The notes under the pieces are model-generated. The model was given only the letters and a program-made list of their open reading frames with translations, ran no database searches and was not told the origin of the DNA. From an uncultured Pseudomonadales bacterium (GTDB lineage Bacteria; Pseudomonadota; Gammaproteobacteria; Pseudomonadales; UBA7434), in assembly GCA_905480475.1 (NCBI GenBank), contig CAJQQO010000125.1, positions 1 to 35,145 on the forward strand: a DNA stretch of 35,145 bases. Direction: 5' to 3'. Positions within the stretch are counted from its first letter, which is position 1. Each line of letters opens with the position of its first letter. Shown here piece by piece: positions 7,551 through 15,267 of the stretch. Both the position numbers and the translations under genes were made by a program.

Positions 7551-8384
7551 ATGACTTTTGGCGTTTACCTCGCTGTTATTGTTGGTTTGGTATTGCTAGT
7601 CTGCATTTGGATGGTGCTGCGTAAAGCCTATCGAAAAAGTATTTATCGCCGCCCATTTAAAGCCGAGTGGCTTAGTATTTTAAGCAATAACGTTCCCCTA
7701 TATTCGCTGCTACCCGAAGAACTTAAACCAAAACTACACGGACATATTAATTTCTTTTTGCATGACAAGATTTTTGTCGGTCGCGGTGGCCAAGTCATTG
7801 ACGATGATATTCGACTGACGGTTGCAGGTAATGCTTGTCTGCTGGTACTTAATCAAGAGAAAAGAATTTTCCCCGGATTTAAAACCATTATCATTTATCC
7901 CGATACCTATGTGGCTAAAACTGTATGCAGAGAGGGATTAACCGAGGTGCACCATCAGAGTACTCGGGCTGGTGAATCATGGCATCGAGGCCCTATTGTG
8001 CTGTCTTGGGGCGATGTGCTTAACGGTTCTAAAGATGTGACTAGCGGCTTTAATGTGGTCTTACATGAATTCGCTCATAAGTTGGATGAAGAAGATACCG
8101 TAATGGATGGCTTGCCTATTTTGCATGAGGCCGCGCATTACGCGCAGTGGGCCGCGGTGCTAAGCAAGGAATATGAGGCTTTTTTGACGCGTGTTCAACA
8201 AGGGGACAATAAAGTTATTGACGCTTATGGCGCAGAATCACCGATTGAATTTTTTGCCGTAGTTACCGAATCCTTTTTTGAAAAATCGCTGATAATGCAT
8301 GAGAAACTGCCCGACTTATATTTTCAGTTTAAGCAGTTTTATCAACTTGACCCTGCAGAGTGGCACCGTCGCTCTAACACTTAA
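7551..8384 (+). CDS. mtfA: MtfA-like zinc metallopeptidase (M90), membrane-anchored
   Basis: A 277-residue member of the MtfA/DUF980 peptidase family. The zinc motif HEFAH is at 172-176, followed by KLDEEDTVMDGLP, and the downstream AESPIEFFAVVTESFFE region (about 228-244) should hold the third ligand and the conserved Glu. In E. coli, MtfA is a cytosolic aminopeptidase that binds the Mlc repressor and tunes glucose PTS expression. Here residues 4-24 form a clear transmembrane segment followed by basic residues, so the enzyme is probably tethered to the inner membrane facing the cytoplasm. Homologues with such an anchor exist in other proteobacteria. An AGGGA site precedes the ATG. No mlc or PTS gene is visible in the window. 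Confidence 0.87.
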   Translation: MTFGVYLAVIVGLVLLVCIWMVLRKAYRKSIYRRPFKAEWLSILSNNVPLYSLLPEELKPKLHGHINFFLHDKIFVGRGGQVIDDDIRLTVAGNACLLVLNQEKRIFPGFKTIIIYPDTYVAKTVCREGLTEVHHQSTRAGESWHRGPIVLSWGDVLNGSKDVTSGFNVVLHEFAHKLDEEDTVMDGLPILHEAAHYAQWAAVLSKEYEAFLTRVQQGDNKVIDAYGAESPIEFFAVVTESFFEKSLIMHEKLPDLYFQFKQFYQLDPAEWHRRSNT

Positions 8385-8457
8385 TAATCGTTTGGCGCGC
8401 TGTGTAGCATTTATGGCTGGCAGCATCGGATCACACAGGCTTAGATTTCAACCGGCA

Positions 8458-8489
8458 TAAAAAAACGGCAGCCCCAAAAGTGCGGCGGT
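8458..8489 (-). terminator. Possible imperfect terminator downstream of the SDR
   Basis: On the minus strand an imperfect GC-rich hairpin (8489 down to about 8465, with three mismatches) is followed by seven Ts. It lies 110 bp past the stop of the minus-strand SDR gene and between that gene and the convergent mtfA, so it could serve the SDR transcript. The mismatches keep confidence low. Confidence 0.35.
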
Positions 8490-8598
8490 CATAATATTTT
8501 AAGATATCAATGCTCGGATACAAATCAAAAAACGGAACTGAATTTCCTTACATTATCACTCCGCATATTCGCGGCGCTTTTTTGCTTAAAGATACCGC

Positions 8599-9363
8599 TT
8601 ACTTTACTGCACCGCCGCCATCGACTGATAAAACCTGACCGGTAATAAACGAAGCGCGATCCGAGCTAAAAAACACTACAGCCTCGGCAATCTCATTCGG
8701 TTCACCCAAGCGATTCATCACCGATGCCTTTTTAAGTGCATCCACAACGTTAGGCTGCTCAATAAATAATTTTTCAACGCCGGGGGTTTTTATAACACCG
8801 GGAGACACAGCATTTATGCGAATACCTTTTTTGCCATATTCTGCTGCCGAGCTTTTGGTTAAGATATTGACCGCGCCTTTTGCCGCAGCGTAGGCGGTGT
8901 TATATGCATGCCCGCGTAAAGATGCGTTAGAGGATATATTGACAATAGAGCCGCCGCCGTTTTCTAACATCACAGGAATAAGTGCTTTCATGCATAACCA
9001 GGTATTGGTTGTGCACATGGCAAAGGTTTCATCAAAAATTTCTTTGCTATATTCGTGAATGGGACCGCTACCACGACTTACTGCAGCGCTATTGCAAGCC
9101 ACATCAATAGTGCCGTAATGTTCAACAGCATCTTTAACCATTTGTTGTACTGGAACTTCTTCGCTTACATCGACAAAAACAAAATGCGCATCGCCACCGG
9201 CTTGTTTTATTTCGGCAACGGTTTCCTGGCCCGCTTCTTGGTTGAAATCGGCAACAATCACTTTTGCACCTTCACGTGCATAGGCGTGACAAATGGCTTT
9301 ACCAATACCCATGCCTCCACCAGTGACTAAGCCGACTTTGTTGGCCAATAGTAAACTACTCAT
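8599..9363 (-). CDS. SDR family oxidoreductase (classical)
   Basis: A 254-residue classical short-chain dehydrogenase/reductase. The dinucleotide-binding TGGGMGIG is at 14-21, an acidic residue after the second strand (VADF, about 37-40) favours NAD(H), NSAA replaces the usual NNAG at about 91-94, and the catalytic Ser (144/145), Tyr158 and Lys162 (YAAAK) are all present. The C-terminus ends in GQVLSVDGGGAVK, typical of the FabG-like/cyclic-alcohol dehydrogenase group. The substrate is not predictable; related enzymes oxidise hydroxyacyl-CoA, steroid or alicyclic alcohols. GGAG seven bases before the ATG supports the start. It lies 117 bp downstream of the pterin-synthase-like gene on the same strand. 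Confidence 0.92.
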   Translation of the reverse strand: MSSLLLANKVGLVTGGGMGIGKAICHAYAREGAKVIVADFNQEAGQETVAEIKQAGGDAHFVFVDVSEEVPVQQMVKDAVEHYGTIDVACNSAAVSRGSGPIHEYSKEIFDETFAMCTTNTWLCMKALIPVMLENGGGSIVNISSNASLRGHAYNTAYAAAKGAVNILTKSSAAEYGKKGIRINAVSPGVIKTPGVEKLFIEQPNVVDALKKASVMNRLGEPNEIAEAVVFFSSDRASFITGQVLSVDGGGAVK

Positions 9364-9480
9364 TATTTTTCTCCGGTGTAAATTGGAACTAGATTTTTAT
9401 TTAAATTAAAAAATGGATTTTATTTGCTGACTGCAACTTCACGTCTTTTTAAAACATGTAATTTTAAAGTCGGTATCCGC

Positions 9481-9993
9481 CTATTGTGCAGGATTGGTCC
9501 ACGTAGACGACCCCCACTGGCCGTCGCCAGATGAAACGCCAATCGTTATTTTTGCCACATCGTTTTCAATAAAAAAATTGTCGGTATTGACCAGCTGGCC
9601 AAGAATATAATGCGAGAACTCTTCTACTGTTGTGTTGCGAATATCCAAAATCTTAGTATCGGCGGCAACAAAAAACATTTCTTCTTGATTAAACACTACT
9701 TTGTATTGCAGTTCTACTTGCTCAATATTTAGATGCGGAGATTTGCCGGGTAGCAGCATATACTCATCCACCGCATTGCAAATATCTCTCAGTCGGGATT
9801 TGATTTCCTGATAATTAAAACACATGCCATTATCATCAACTGGTGCGGTAACCTGAGCACGCACCTTAAAGTTATGGCCGTGTAAGCGCTCTCTATCGTC
9901 GGCAGAGAAAATCGTGAAGTGGGCTCCCGAAAACTTTAACGCCTCTTTACTGATATCAATGGTGGTTAAGCGGCGTGATGTGGAAGCGGGCAT
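9481..9993 (-). CDS. Divergent 6-pyruvoyl-tetrahydropterin synthase/QueD-like protein
   Basis: With the ATG at 9993 (AGGA six bases upstream) the protein has 170 residues; a TTG 48 bases further up has no such site. The PTPS/QueD fold is suggested by zinc-ligand histidines His25 (SGAHF), His38 and His40 (RLHGHNF) and the following strand pattern. Unlike QueD (CxxxHGH), the catalytic Cys is missing; Glu35 gives ExxHGH, the motif described for PTPS-III enzymes that bypass FolB. However, the usual Asp-His pair (LDH-x-x-LN) is VDEY here, and the late pterin-anchoring Glu appears to be Ser in GVSSGDGQW. Function may therefore be altered or non-catalytic. The window has no other pterin gene; a queuosine-precursor transporter is 7.4 kb away. 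Confidence 0.75.
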   Translation of the reverse strand: MPASTSRRLTTIDISKEALKFSGAHFTIFSADDRERLHGHNFKVRAQVTAPVDDNGMCFNYQEIKSRLRDICNAVDEYMLLPGKSPHLNIEQVELQYKVVFNQEEMFFVAADTKILDIRNTTVEEFSHYILGQLVNTDNFFIENDVAKITIGVSSGDGQWGSSTWTNPAQ

Positions 9994-10451
9994 ATATTTT
10001 CCTGTTGCGTTGTATGCTGGGATTGCTTGAAATTGAATCAATGCGCAGAGCTATTGAGCGCTAATGCAAGCCAATTTGATAGCTTACGCGCTGTTAATTT
10101 CTGCTGTGACGATTATATTCAACTAGCAAAACTTATCTATTAGAAATTAGTCTGATATTCCGATAATTGGCGTCTAATACAGCTTATAACATTGGCCAAA
10201 CAGTTCAAGGGAAAAATCATTTGAACCATGGCTAAGCTGTTAGAATATGCGCCCACGATTGACGATTATCCCTGACGATTAACGGAGCTAGGGCCTTATT
10301 GCCATGCAGTTAGTCAGAAGATTAAGATGTTTTGTTAATAGCTTAAATAGATAGATATAGCTTGAATAAATAGATACAACGTTAAATAGATACAACGTTA
10401 AATCGAAAGTTACAAAGTTCAATTAGCAATAAAACCACCGCGAGAAAAATT
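9994..10451. other. Divergent intergenic region with tandem repeat
   Basis: A 458-bp region between the minus-strand pterin-synthase-like gene and the plus-strand crotonase operon, so it should hold promoters for both. The right half is very AT-rich. A weak sigma70-like pair (TTGTTA at 10332-10337, TATAGC at 10356-10361, spacing 18) could drive the operon. The tandem repeat at 10369-10400 follows directly. I see no protein gene in it. Confidence 0.4.
10369..10400 (+). repeat. Two tandem 16-bp direct repeats
   Basis: AATAGATACAACGTTA occurs twice head to tail with no mismatch, just downstream of a possible -10 box and about 50 bp upstream of the crotonase ATG. Each unit contains the palindromic core AACGTT, so the cores are spaced by 16 bp. 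This could be a regulator-binding site or a simple slippage duplication. Confidence 0.6.
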
Positions 10452-11294
10452 ATGGCAGCAGTAGATTCGGCAACAGGCAAGGCTCCAAACGCAGCGGTAA
10501 AGCTTGAGGTTGAGGATGGAATTGCTGTTATCACGCTTAACCGTCCTGAAGCGCTCAATACGTTTACCGGCGCAATGGTGGATGAACTTGGCGCGGCTTA
10601 TCAGCGCTGTGATACCGATGAGGCGATCAAAGTTGTCGTTATTACCGGTTCAGGTAGGGCATTTTGTGCCGGCGCTGATTTAAGCGATGGCGGCAATGCC
10701 TTTGATAGCACTGATCGCGCCGATACCAGCTCTTGTCCGCTTTCCATGCAGGCTTGGCAAATACGCAAGCCAGTAATTGCGGCCTGTAATGGCCATGCGG
10801 TGGGTGTGGGTTTGGGGGTGGCGACACAGTGTGATATTCGTATTGTCGCCAAAGAAGGTAAGTATGGCTTTTTGCAAAATCGACGCGGCGTAGTGACCGA
10901 TTTTGGCATGACAGCCATTTTGCCACGCATTGTTGGGATGGAGCGCGCTTTTGAATTATTAGTGAGAGCGCCAAAGCTTACCGGCGACGAGCTCCATGCA
11001 ATGGGTTTAGCTAGTCGTGTGGTTGCTGCCGATAAAGTGTTAGAAGAAGCTATGGCAATCGCCAAAGATATGGCAATCAATTGCTCGCCCTTGGTTATGG
11101 GTATGCATAAAAAATTACTCTGGGATAATTTAAGCCAATCGATTGAAGCGGGTATTGAGCACGAGAGCTTTGCGTTAAATTACAGCATGCGCAAACCCGA
11201 TGCCTTGGAAGGTGGAGCAGCTTTTTTTGAAAAGCGCGATCCAAAATGGCAAGCAACGGTAAATGATGATTGGCCTGATGGTTGGGAACAATAA
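10452..11294 (+). CDS. Enoyl-CoA hydratase/isomerase (crotonase) family protein
   Basis: A 280-residue crotonase-fold protein, first gene of a three-gene operon. The oxyanion-hole segments FCAGADL (71-77) and GHAVGVGLG (114-122) bind the acyl-CoA thioester. The catalytic Glu of true hydratases in GGG-x-E is Val here (VGLGVAT), and the second acid position reads VVTDFGM with Asp150. It is therefore more likely an isomerase, hydrolase or other crotonase than a beta-oxidation hydratase. The N-terminal dozen residues are extra and low-complexity. The next gene, a luciferase-like oxidoreductase, starts 72 bp downstream, suggesting that both act on one catabolic route. The ribosome binding site before the ATG is weak. 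Confidence 0.88.
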   Translation: MAAVDSATGKAPNAAVKLEVEDGIAVITLNRPEALNTFTGAMVDELGAAYQRCDTDEAIKVVVITGSGRAFCAGADLSDGGNAFDSTDRADTSSCPLSMQAWQIRKPVIAACNGHAVGVGLGVATQCDIRIVAKEGKYGFLQNRRGVVTDFGMTAILPRIVGMERAFELLVRAPKLTGDELHAMGLASRVVAADKVLEEAMAIAKDMAINCSPLVMGMHKKLLWDNLSQSIEAGIEHESFALNYSMRKPDALEGGAAFFEKRDPKWQATVNDDWPDGWEQ

Positions 11295-11366
11295 GTCGTC
11301 GAACTTAACTAGTGTTTATCAACAAGTAAAAAAGAATGAATAACAATCAGATTGGAAAAACCTTAG

Positions 11367-12377
11367 ATGAAACTTGATTCAGGTATTTTTTTAGAGGCGA
11401 CCGAGTTACCCGAAGCTGCCGCAGCGATTGAAGCGATTGGTTTTGATGGGGTATATACCTTAGAGGGGCCTAACGATCCGTTTGTTAGCGCAGCTGTCGC
11501 GGCCATGAGCACTAAAGACGTGACGATAATGACCTCTATCGCCGTGGCGTTTGCCCGCAACCCAATGAACTTGGCTTACCTTGGCAACGATTTACAGAAT
11601 CTATCCAAAGGACGTTTTATTCTTGGTTTAGGCACGCAAGTAAAGTCGCATGTAGAACATCGATTTAGTATGCCTTGGGGTAAGCCGGTAACGCGTATGC
11701 GCGATATGGTGTTAGCGATTCGTGCTATTTGGAATTCTTGGCAAACCGGTGAGCGACTGCATTATGAAGGTGAGTATTATCATCACACCTTAATGGTGCC
11801 TACCTTTATGCCTAAACCTAATCCCTTTGGCCCGCCAAAAATTTATTTGGCAGGCGTTGGTCCTAAGATGACACAGATGGTTGGCGAAGTTGCTGACGGC
11901 TATTTTGTCCATCCTTTCGGTTCAAAAAAATCGCTCGATGAATTAACTATGCCATCCTTGCAGGCAGGCTTTGATAAAGTCGGTAGGGACGGTAGTGATT
12001 TTAATATTGCCGCACAAATTATGACGGCAACTGGTTTAGATGGTCAGCAGATGGATGAGGCCATTGCCTCGGCGCGTAATCAAATTGCGTTTTACGGATC
12101 TACGCCAGCTTATCTACCCGTATTAAATGTTCACGGCTGGGGCGATATGCATTTGGAATGGAAGCAAATGGTACGCGAAAATCGTTGGGCGGATATGGCG
12201 GCATCAGTGAGTGATGATATGTTACATGCCTTCGCAACCGTAGGGACGCCAAAGGAAGTTGCCAAACAAATTATTGATCGCAGCGAGGGACGTTTGGATA
12301 GAGTCAGCCCGGTTGTCTATAAGTCCGATACAAAAATACTCGCTGCCTTGGCAGAAGCGATTGCGGCAGAAGCTTAA
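11367..12377 (+). CDS. Luciferase-like (LLM) oxidoreductase, TIGR03617/F420-type
   Basis: A 336-residue TIM-barrel luciferase-like monooxygenase/reductase. It shows the family start with GIFLEATELPEAAAAIEAIGFDGVYT, then SKGRFILGLGTQV (about 81-93), the PPKIYLAGVGPKM segment, and VADGYFVHPF. The overall pattern most resembles the TIGR03617 group annotated as F420-dependent and best known from mycobacteria. Cofactor cannot be proved from sequence; FMN is the alternative. It sits between a crotonase and an SRPBCC protein, with 72 and 48 bp gaps, so it is probably the redox step of a small catabolic operon. If truly F420-dependent, the host must make or import F420, which is uncommon in gammaproteobacteria. 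Confidence 0.85.
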   Translation: MKLDSGIFLEATELPEAAAAIEAIGFDGVYTLEGPNDPFVSAAVAAMSTKDVTIMTSIAVAFARNPMNLAYLGNDLQNLSKGRFILGLGTQVKSHVEHRFSMPWGKPVTRMRDMVLAIRAIWNSWQTGERLHYEGEYYHHTLMVPTFMPKPNPFGPPKIYLAGVGPKMTQMVGEVADGYFVHPFGSKKSLDELTMPSLQAGFDKVGRDGSDFNIAAQIMTATGLDGQQMDEAIASARNQIAFYGSTPAYLPVLNVHGWGDMHLEWKQMVRENRWADMAASVSDDMLHAFATVGTPKEVAKQIIDRSEGRLDRVSPVVYKSDTKILAALAEAIAAEA

Positions 12378-12425
12378 TGCTGATTGGGCAATCAACATTC
12401 TTTAACTATTGAAAACGAGAAAATC

Positions 12426-12857
12426 ATGCACGATATTATTGCTGAAAAAACCTTAGCTGCGCCGATAGAAAAAGTGTGGGCCTTAGTTTCTGACTTTGCC
12501 AATCTCGATTGGTATGGACCGGCAGAAAAAGTCGAAAAAATTGCCAGCGCCAATGCCGATCGCAGCGGCGAAATTCGACGTATCCATATGCCCGATATGC
12601 CTGACCCGGTTGATGAAATATTGGATTCAATCGACAACGCAACGCACACTTTGCGATATCATATTCCCGGTACGCCAATGGCTAATTACCAAGTCTGTGT
12701 TTCTCTAACAGCGAATGGAGAGCAATCAACCGACGCGAAATGGCACGCGACCTTTACGGAAATAACAATGGATGGCTTAACGCCTGAAATGATGATCGGT
12801 ATGATGGAAGGCACTTATTCGGGAATGTTAGACGAGATTGAAAACGCCACTAAATAA
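12426..12857 (+). CDS. SRPBCC (START/polyketide-cyclase-like) family protein
   Basis: A 143-residue protein from the ATG at 12426, which has GAGA just upstream; the longer TTG start at 12384 has no good site. The start (IAEKTLAAPIEKVWALVSDFANLDWY) is the classic SRPBCC/polyketide cyclase-2 opening: a strand, the P-x-x-V-W helix, then D-F and a Trp. This fold builds a deep hydrophobic cavity that binds lipids, aromatics or polyketides. No catalytic residue can be assigned. As last gene of the crotonase/LLM operon it may bind or isomerise the hydrophobic pathway substrate. It is convergent with the minus-strand protease gene, only 16 bp away, with no clear terminator between. Confidence 0.82.
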   Translation: MHDIIAEKTLAAPIEKVWALVSDFANLDWYGPAEKVEKIASANADRSGEIRRIHMPDMPDPVDEILDSIDNATHTLRYHIPGTPMANYQVCVSLTANGEQSTDAKWHATFTEITMDGLTPEMMIGMMEGTYSGMLDEIENATK

Positions 12858-12873
12858 TATCGCAGCGTTGTTG

Positions 12874-14274
12874 TTATTCTTTCTGTTTACGATAATCTTC
12901 CATAATTGATTCCATTAATGATTTGGAATCATCGCGAGTATTTGAGTCGGCGTTGGCGTGTTCGTTCAAATCGGTATTTTCAGTATCCAGAGGGGCTTGC
13001 GCCGCGTTAGCTTGCGCTTCTTTGTAGCCTTCTACTTCCAAATTGCTACTCGTATCTGCAAGCGTATCAATAGTAGTCTCGCCAGCAGTCATAATAAAAG
13101 CATCCGGGAATTCTTTTTTAACAATTGTTGCCGGAATCGCAATACCAAAACCCTCCGAGCCTATCGACTGGGTAGATAATAATTTCGCCGTGTTTACGCC
13201 CAGCAATATGCCGTTGGTATCAACGAGTGGGCCGCCGCTATTGCCCGGTAAAATTTGCGCGTCGGTAATAATTTCATCGGGTTTTATACGCGTTAATACG
13301 CCAGAGGTTACGTAGTCGTTATGGCCGAGAGGGCTGCCGACCGCAAACACCGCCGTGCCTTGTCTGGGAGCGACCGCATCATCAATGGTAATCTTGGGCG
13401 TGTTATATCCGTCGAGCTTGAGTAATGCTAAATCACGTTTCGGGCTAAGTTTAACAAGCCGGGCTTTTAATCGAGTTTCATCTTTTAGGATCACAGTAAA
13501 ACTATTTGCGATGGCGGCATTGGCAACCCTGCGATTGATACTGGATTTCTCATCATTATATTTTCGTACATTGGCGGCGAGTACACGTTTATATTTTTCA
13601 ACGCGCTTTTTTTCATCTTGATATTGTTTACGGTATTTTGCGTTGGCCTTTTTTTGTTTAGGTTGCTCACTATCCGGGTAATAAGATAAATCCGCGACGC
13701 GTTTATCCAAGCTATTTTTCATTCGCTTTAGATTGTCTCGCTGGCGAGACAGGCTGCTTCTTTGTCGTTTAATTGACTTTTCGGCAGCTTCCAACTGAGA
13801 GTTTACTTTTGCTAAGGCTTGTTTGCCCGGCCTAACCACATGCTTGTTGGTAACAATATAGCCGCTTGATGAAACAAAAAAACCGGATCCAGTGCCTGCA
13901 GGTGTTTCGATTTTCATCACCGCCAGCGTAGTAGATTCTATAGGTGCATTCGGTTGATATTTTTTGTTAAGCGATTCCAACAAGTTTTTGGATATAGTTT
14001 CTTTCTCGGCTTTATCATCAGCGATAACGACAACATTTTTAATATTCGCAGGTCGCTTATCAGTAAACTGCCACTTGCCGTTTTTATCTTTGTATTTATA
14101 TTGTTCTGCGAGGGTGGATTCTGAAAACAAAACTATTGGCAGTAATAATACTATTGACCAAAATCCATTTAATGCCGAGCGATAGCGTGGCAATGTTAAT
14201 TGCTGGATAACTGAAGAGGAGGCGACTGTGCATGTAACTGTGCGTGTCAATATTTTGGGGAGTGTCAATATCAT
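12874..14274 (-). CDS. DUF4124 + trypsin-like serine protease with internal coiled coil
   Basis: A 466-residue predicted exported protein. A long N-terminal lead precedes a hydrophobic signal (about 36-57, AEQYKY following). A DUF4124 domain (EQYKYKDKNGKWQFTDKRP, about 57-75) follows. Then comes a trypsin-2/S1C-like domain with His145 (VTNKHVV), Asp281 (KRDLALLKLD) and Ser346 (GNSGGP), so the triad is complete. Between the His and Asp parts, residues about 150-255 are a highly charged Lys/Arg/Glu-rich helix that looks like two antiparallel coiled-coil arms inserted into the protease fold. No PDZ domain is seen; the C-terminus is acidic and disordered. The ATG at 14274 lacks a strong ribosome binding site. 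Likely an envelope protease of unknown target. Confidence 0.85.
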   Translation of the reverse strand: MILTLPKILTRTVTCTVASSSVIQQLTLPRYRSALNGFWSIVLLLPIVLFSESTLAEQYKYKDKNGKWQFTDKRPANIKNVVVIADDKAEKETISKNLLESLNKKYQPNAPIESTTLAVMKIETPAGTGSGFFVSSSGYIVTNKHVVRPGKQALAKVNSQLEAAEKSIKRQRSSLSRQRDNLKRMKNSLDKRVADLSYYPDSEQPKQKKANAKYRKQYQDEKKRVEKYKRVLAANVRKYNDEKSSINRRVANAAIANSFTVILKDETRLKARLVKLSPKRDLALLKLDGYNTPKITIDDAVAPRQGTAVFAVGSPLGHNDYVTSGVLTRIKPDEIITDAQILPGNSGGPLVDTNGILLGVNTAKLLSTQSIGSEGFGIAIPATIVKKEFPDAFIMTAGETTIDTLADTSSNLEVEGYKEAQANAAQAPLDTENTDLNEHANADSNTRDDSKSLMESIMEDYRKQKE

Positions 14275-14388
14275 AAAGTATAAACCGCTTGGTTAGGGCG
14301 CTGAATCTGAGGGGTCTTACTTATCCGTAGCGCTTAGTCCTATTCATCACAATATCGTAAAAAAGAATACTCTAAAGAATAGCCCAAC

Positions 14389-14411
14389 AATAGCGATTGG
14401 TCGACGCTATT
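14389..14411 (-). terminator. Possible hairpin after the SDR at 14423
   Basis: A 7-bp perfect stem AATAGCG/CGCTATT with a 9-base loop, 12 bp past the stop of the minus-strand SDR. No strong T-tract follows on the minus strand, so it may be a weak terminator or a 3'-end stabilising structure. Confidence 0.3.
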
Positions 14412-14422
14412 TTGAATCGGCA

Positions 14423-15130
14423 TCAGTGCTCAATTTGGCCTAAATTGGCGTGCATAACCGAACCGTTGACGACTGGGTTTTCGGCAGAAAATAACAGTGT
14501 TTTGGCTATTTCCATAGGTGTTATTAAGCGATTAAACGTTACACCGCTGGCAATGGAGTCAAGGATTTCTTGGCTGCCGCCGACATGATCATTGAGCATT
14601 TCTGTTTCAGTAAAACCGGGGCAAACACAGCTAGTATGAATTTGCTTGCCTGCCAGATCCTGACAGCTTGCGCGCATTAAGCCAATAACAGCATGTTTGG
14701 ATGTAACATAGGAGCAGCTTCCAGCAACCGCTTTTTCTGACAAGGTTGAGCCTACATAAGTAATCGATGAGCCGGCGCCCATCAGCGGAAACAATAGTTG
14801 ATTAAGCTGGGCAGGTGCAATCACATTGACTTGCATTGCAGCATGTAAGTCTTCTGCGCTTACTGACTCAACACTATCTTTTAATAATAAACCGGCATTG
14901 TGAATCACACTAATACAGTTAATACCCGCCAACTGCTCAGTCAGCGTGGCGCTAACTGATGCGGGCCAGTCGAGTTGTTTAAGATCGGCGGTAATGTGGC
15001 TAATACCTTCAATGCCAGGCTCTCGGCGCGACAAATTAATAACCCGATAGCCCTGATCGCGAAATAAAGCAGCGGTTGCTGCGCCAATACCACGACTCGC
15101 GCCAGTAATAACAAGAGCTTTGTTAGCCAT
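14423..15130 (-). CDS. SDR family oxidoreductase
   Basis: A 235-residue short-chain dehydrogenase. TGASRGIG (9-16) binds the cofactor, NLSRRE after the second strand has basic residues that suggest NADP(H), NAG is at 78-80, and the catalytic Ser128, Tyr141 and Lys145 (YVTSK) are in place. The last segment (NGSVMHANLGQIEH) replaces the usual GQ-x-x-x-VDGG end, so it is a divergent member. GGAA lies about ten bases before the ATG. It is followed upstream on the same strand by the MFS gene after a 137-bp gap, so co-transcription is possible but not assured. Substrate unknown. Confidence 0.9.
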   Translation of the reverse strand: MANKALVITGASRGIGAATAALFRDQGYRVINLSRREPGIEGISHITADLKQLDWPASVSATLTEQLAGINCISVIHNAGLLLKDSVESVSAEDLHAAMQVNVIAPAQLNQLLFPLMGAGSSITYVGSTLSEKAVAGSCSYVTSKHAVIGLMRASCQDLAGKQIHTSCVCPGFTETEMLNDHVGGSQEILDSIASGVTFNRLITPMEIAKTLLFSAENPVVNGSVMHANLGQIEH

Positions 15131-15267
15131 AAAATGTGTTCCGGGTAATGATTAATCGTTGCTGATTATTGAGTGGTAATAATTAGTGTCGGTAAGTATA
15201 ACGAATTTGCTTTGTTAGGCTAGTGGTTTTAAATAGAAAAAACTGTGATGACTTCAAGCCGCTTAGC

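Noticed and set aside
10601-11080. Long minus-strand open frame inside the crotonase gene
   Set aside because: The plus strand has strong crotonase motifs across the same bases; the minus frame is a composition-driven shadow.
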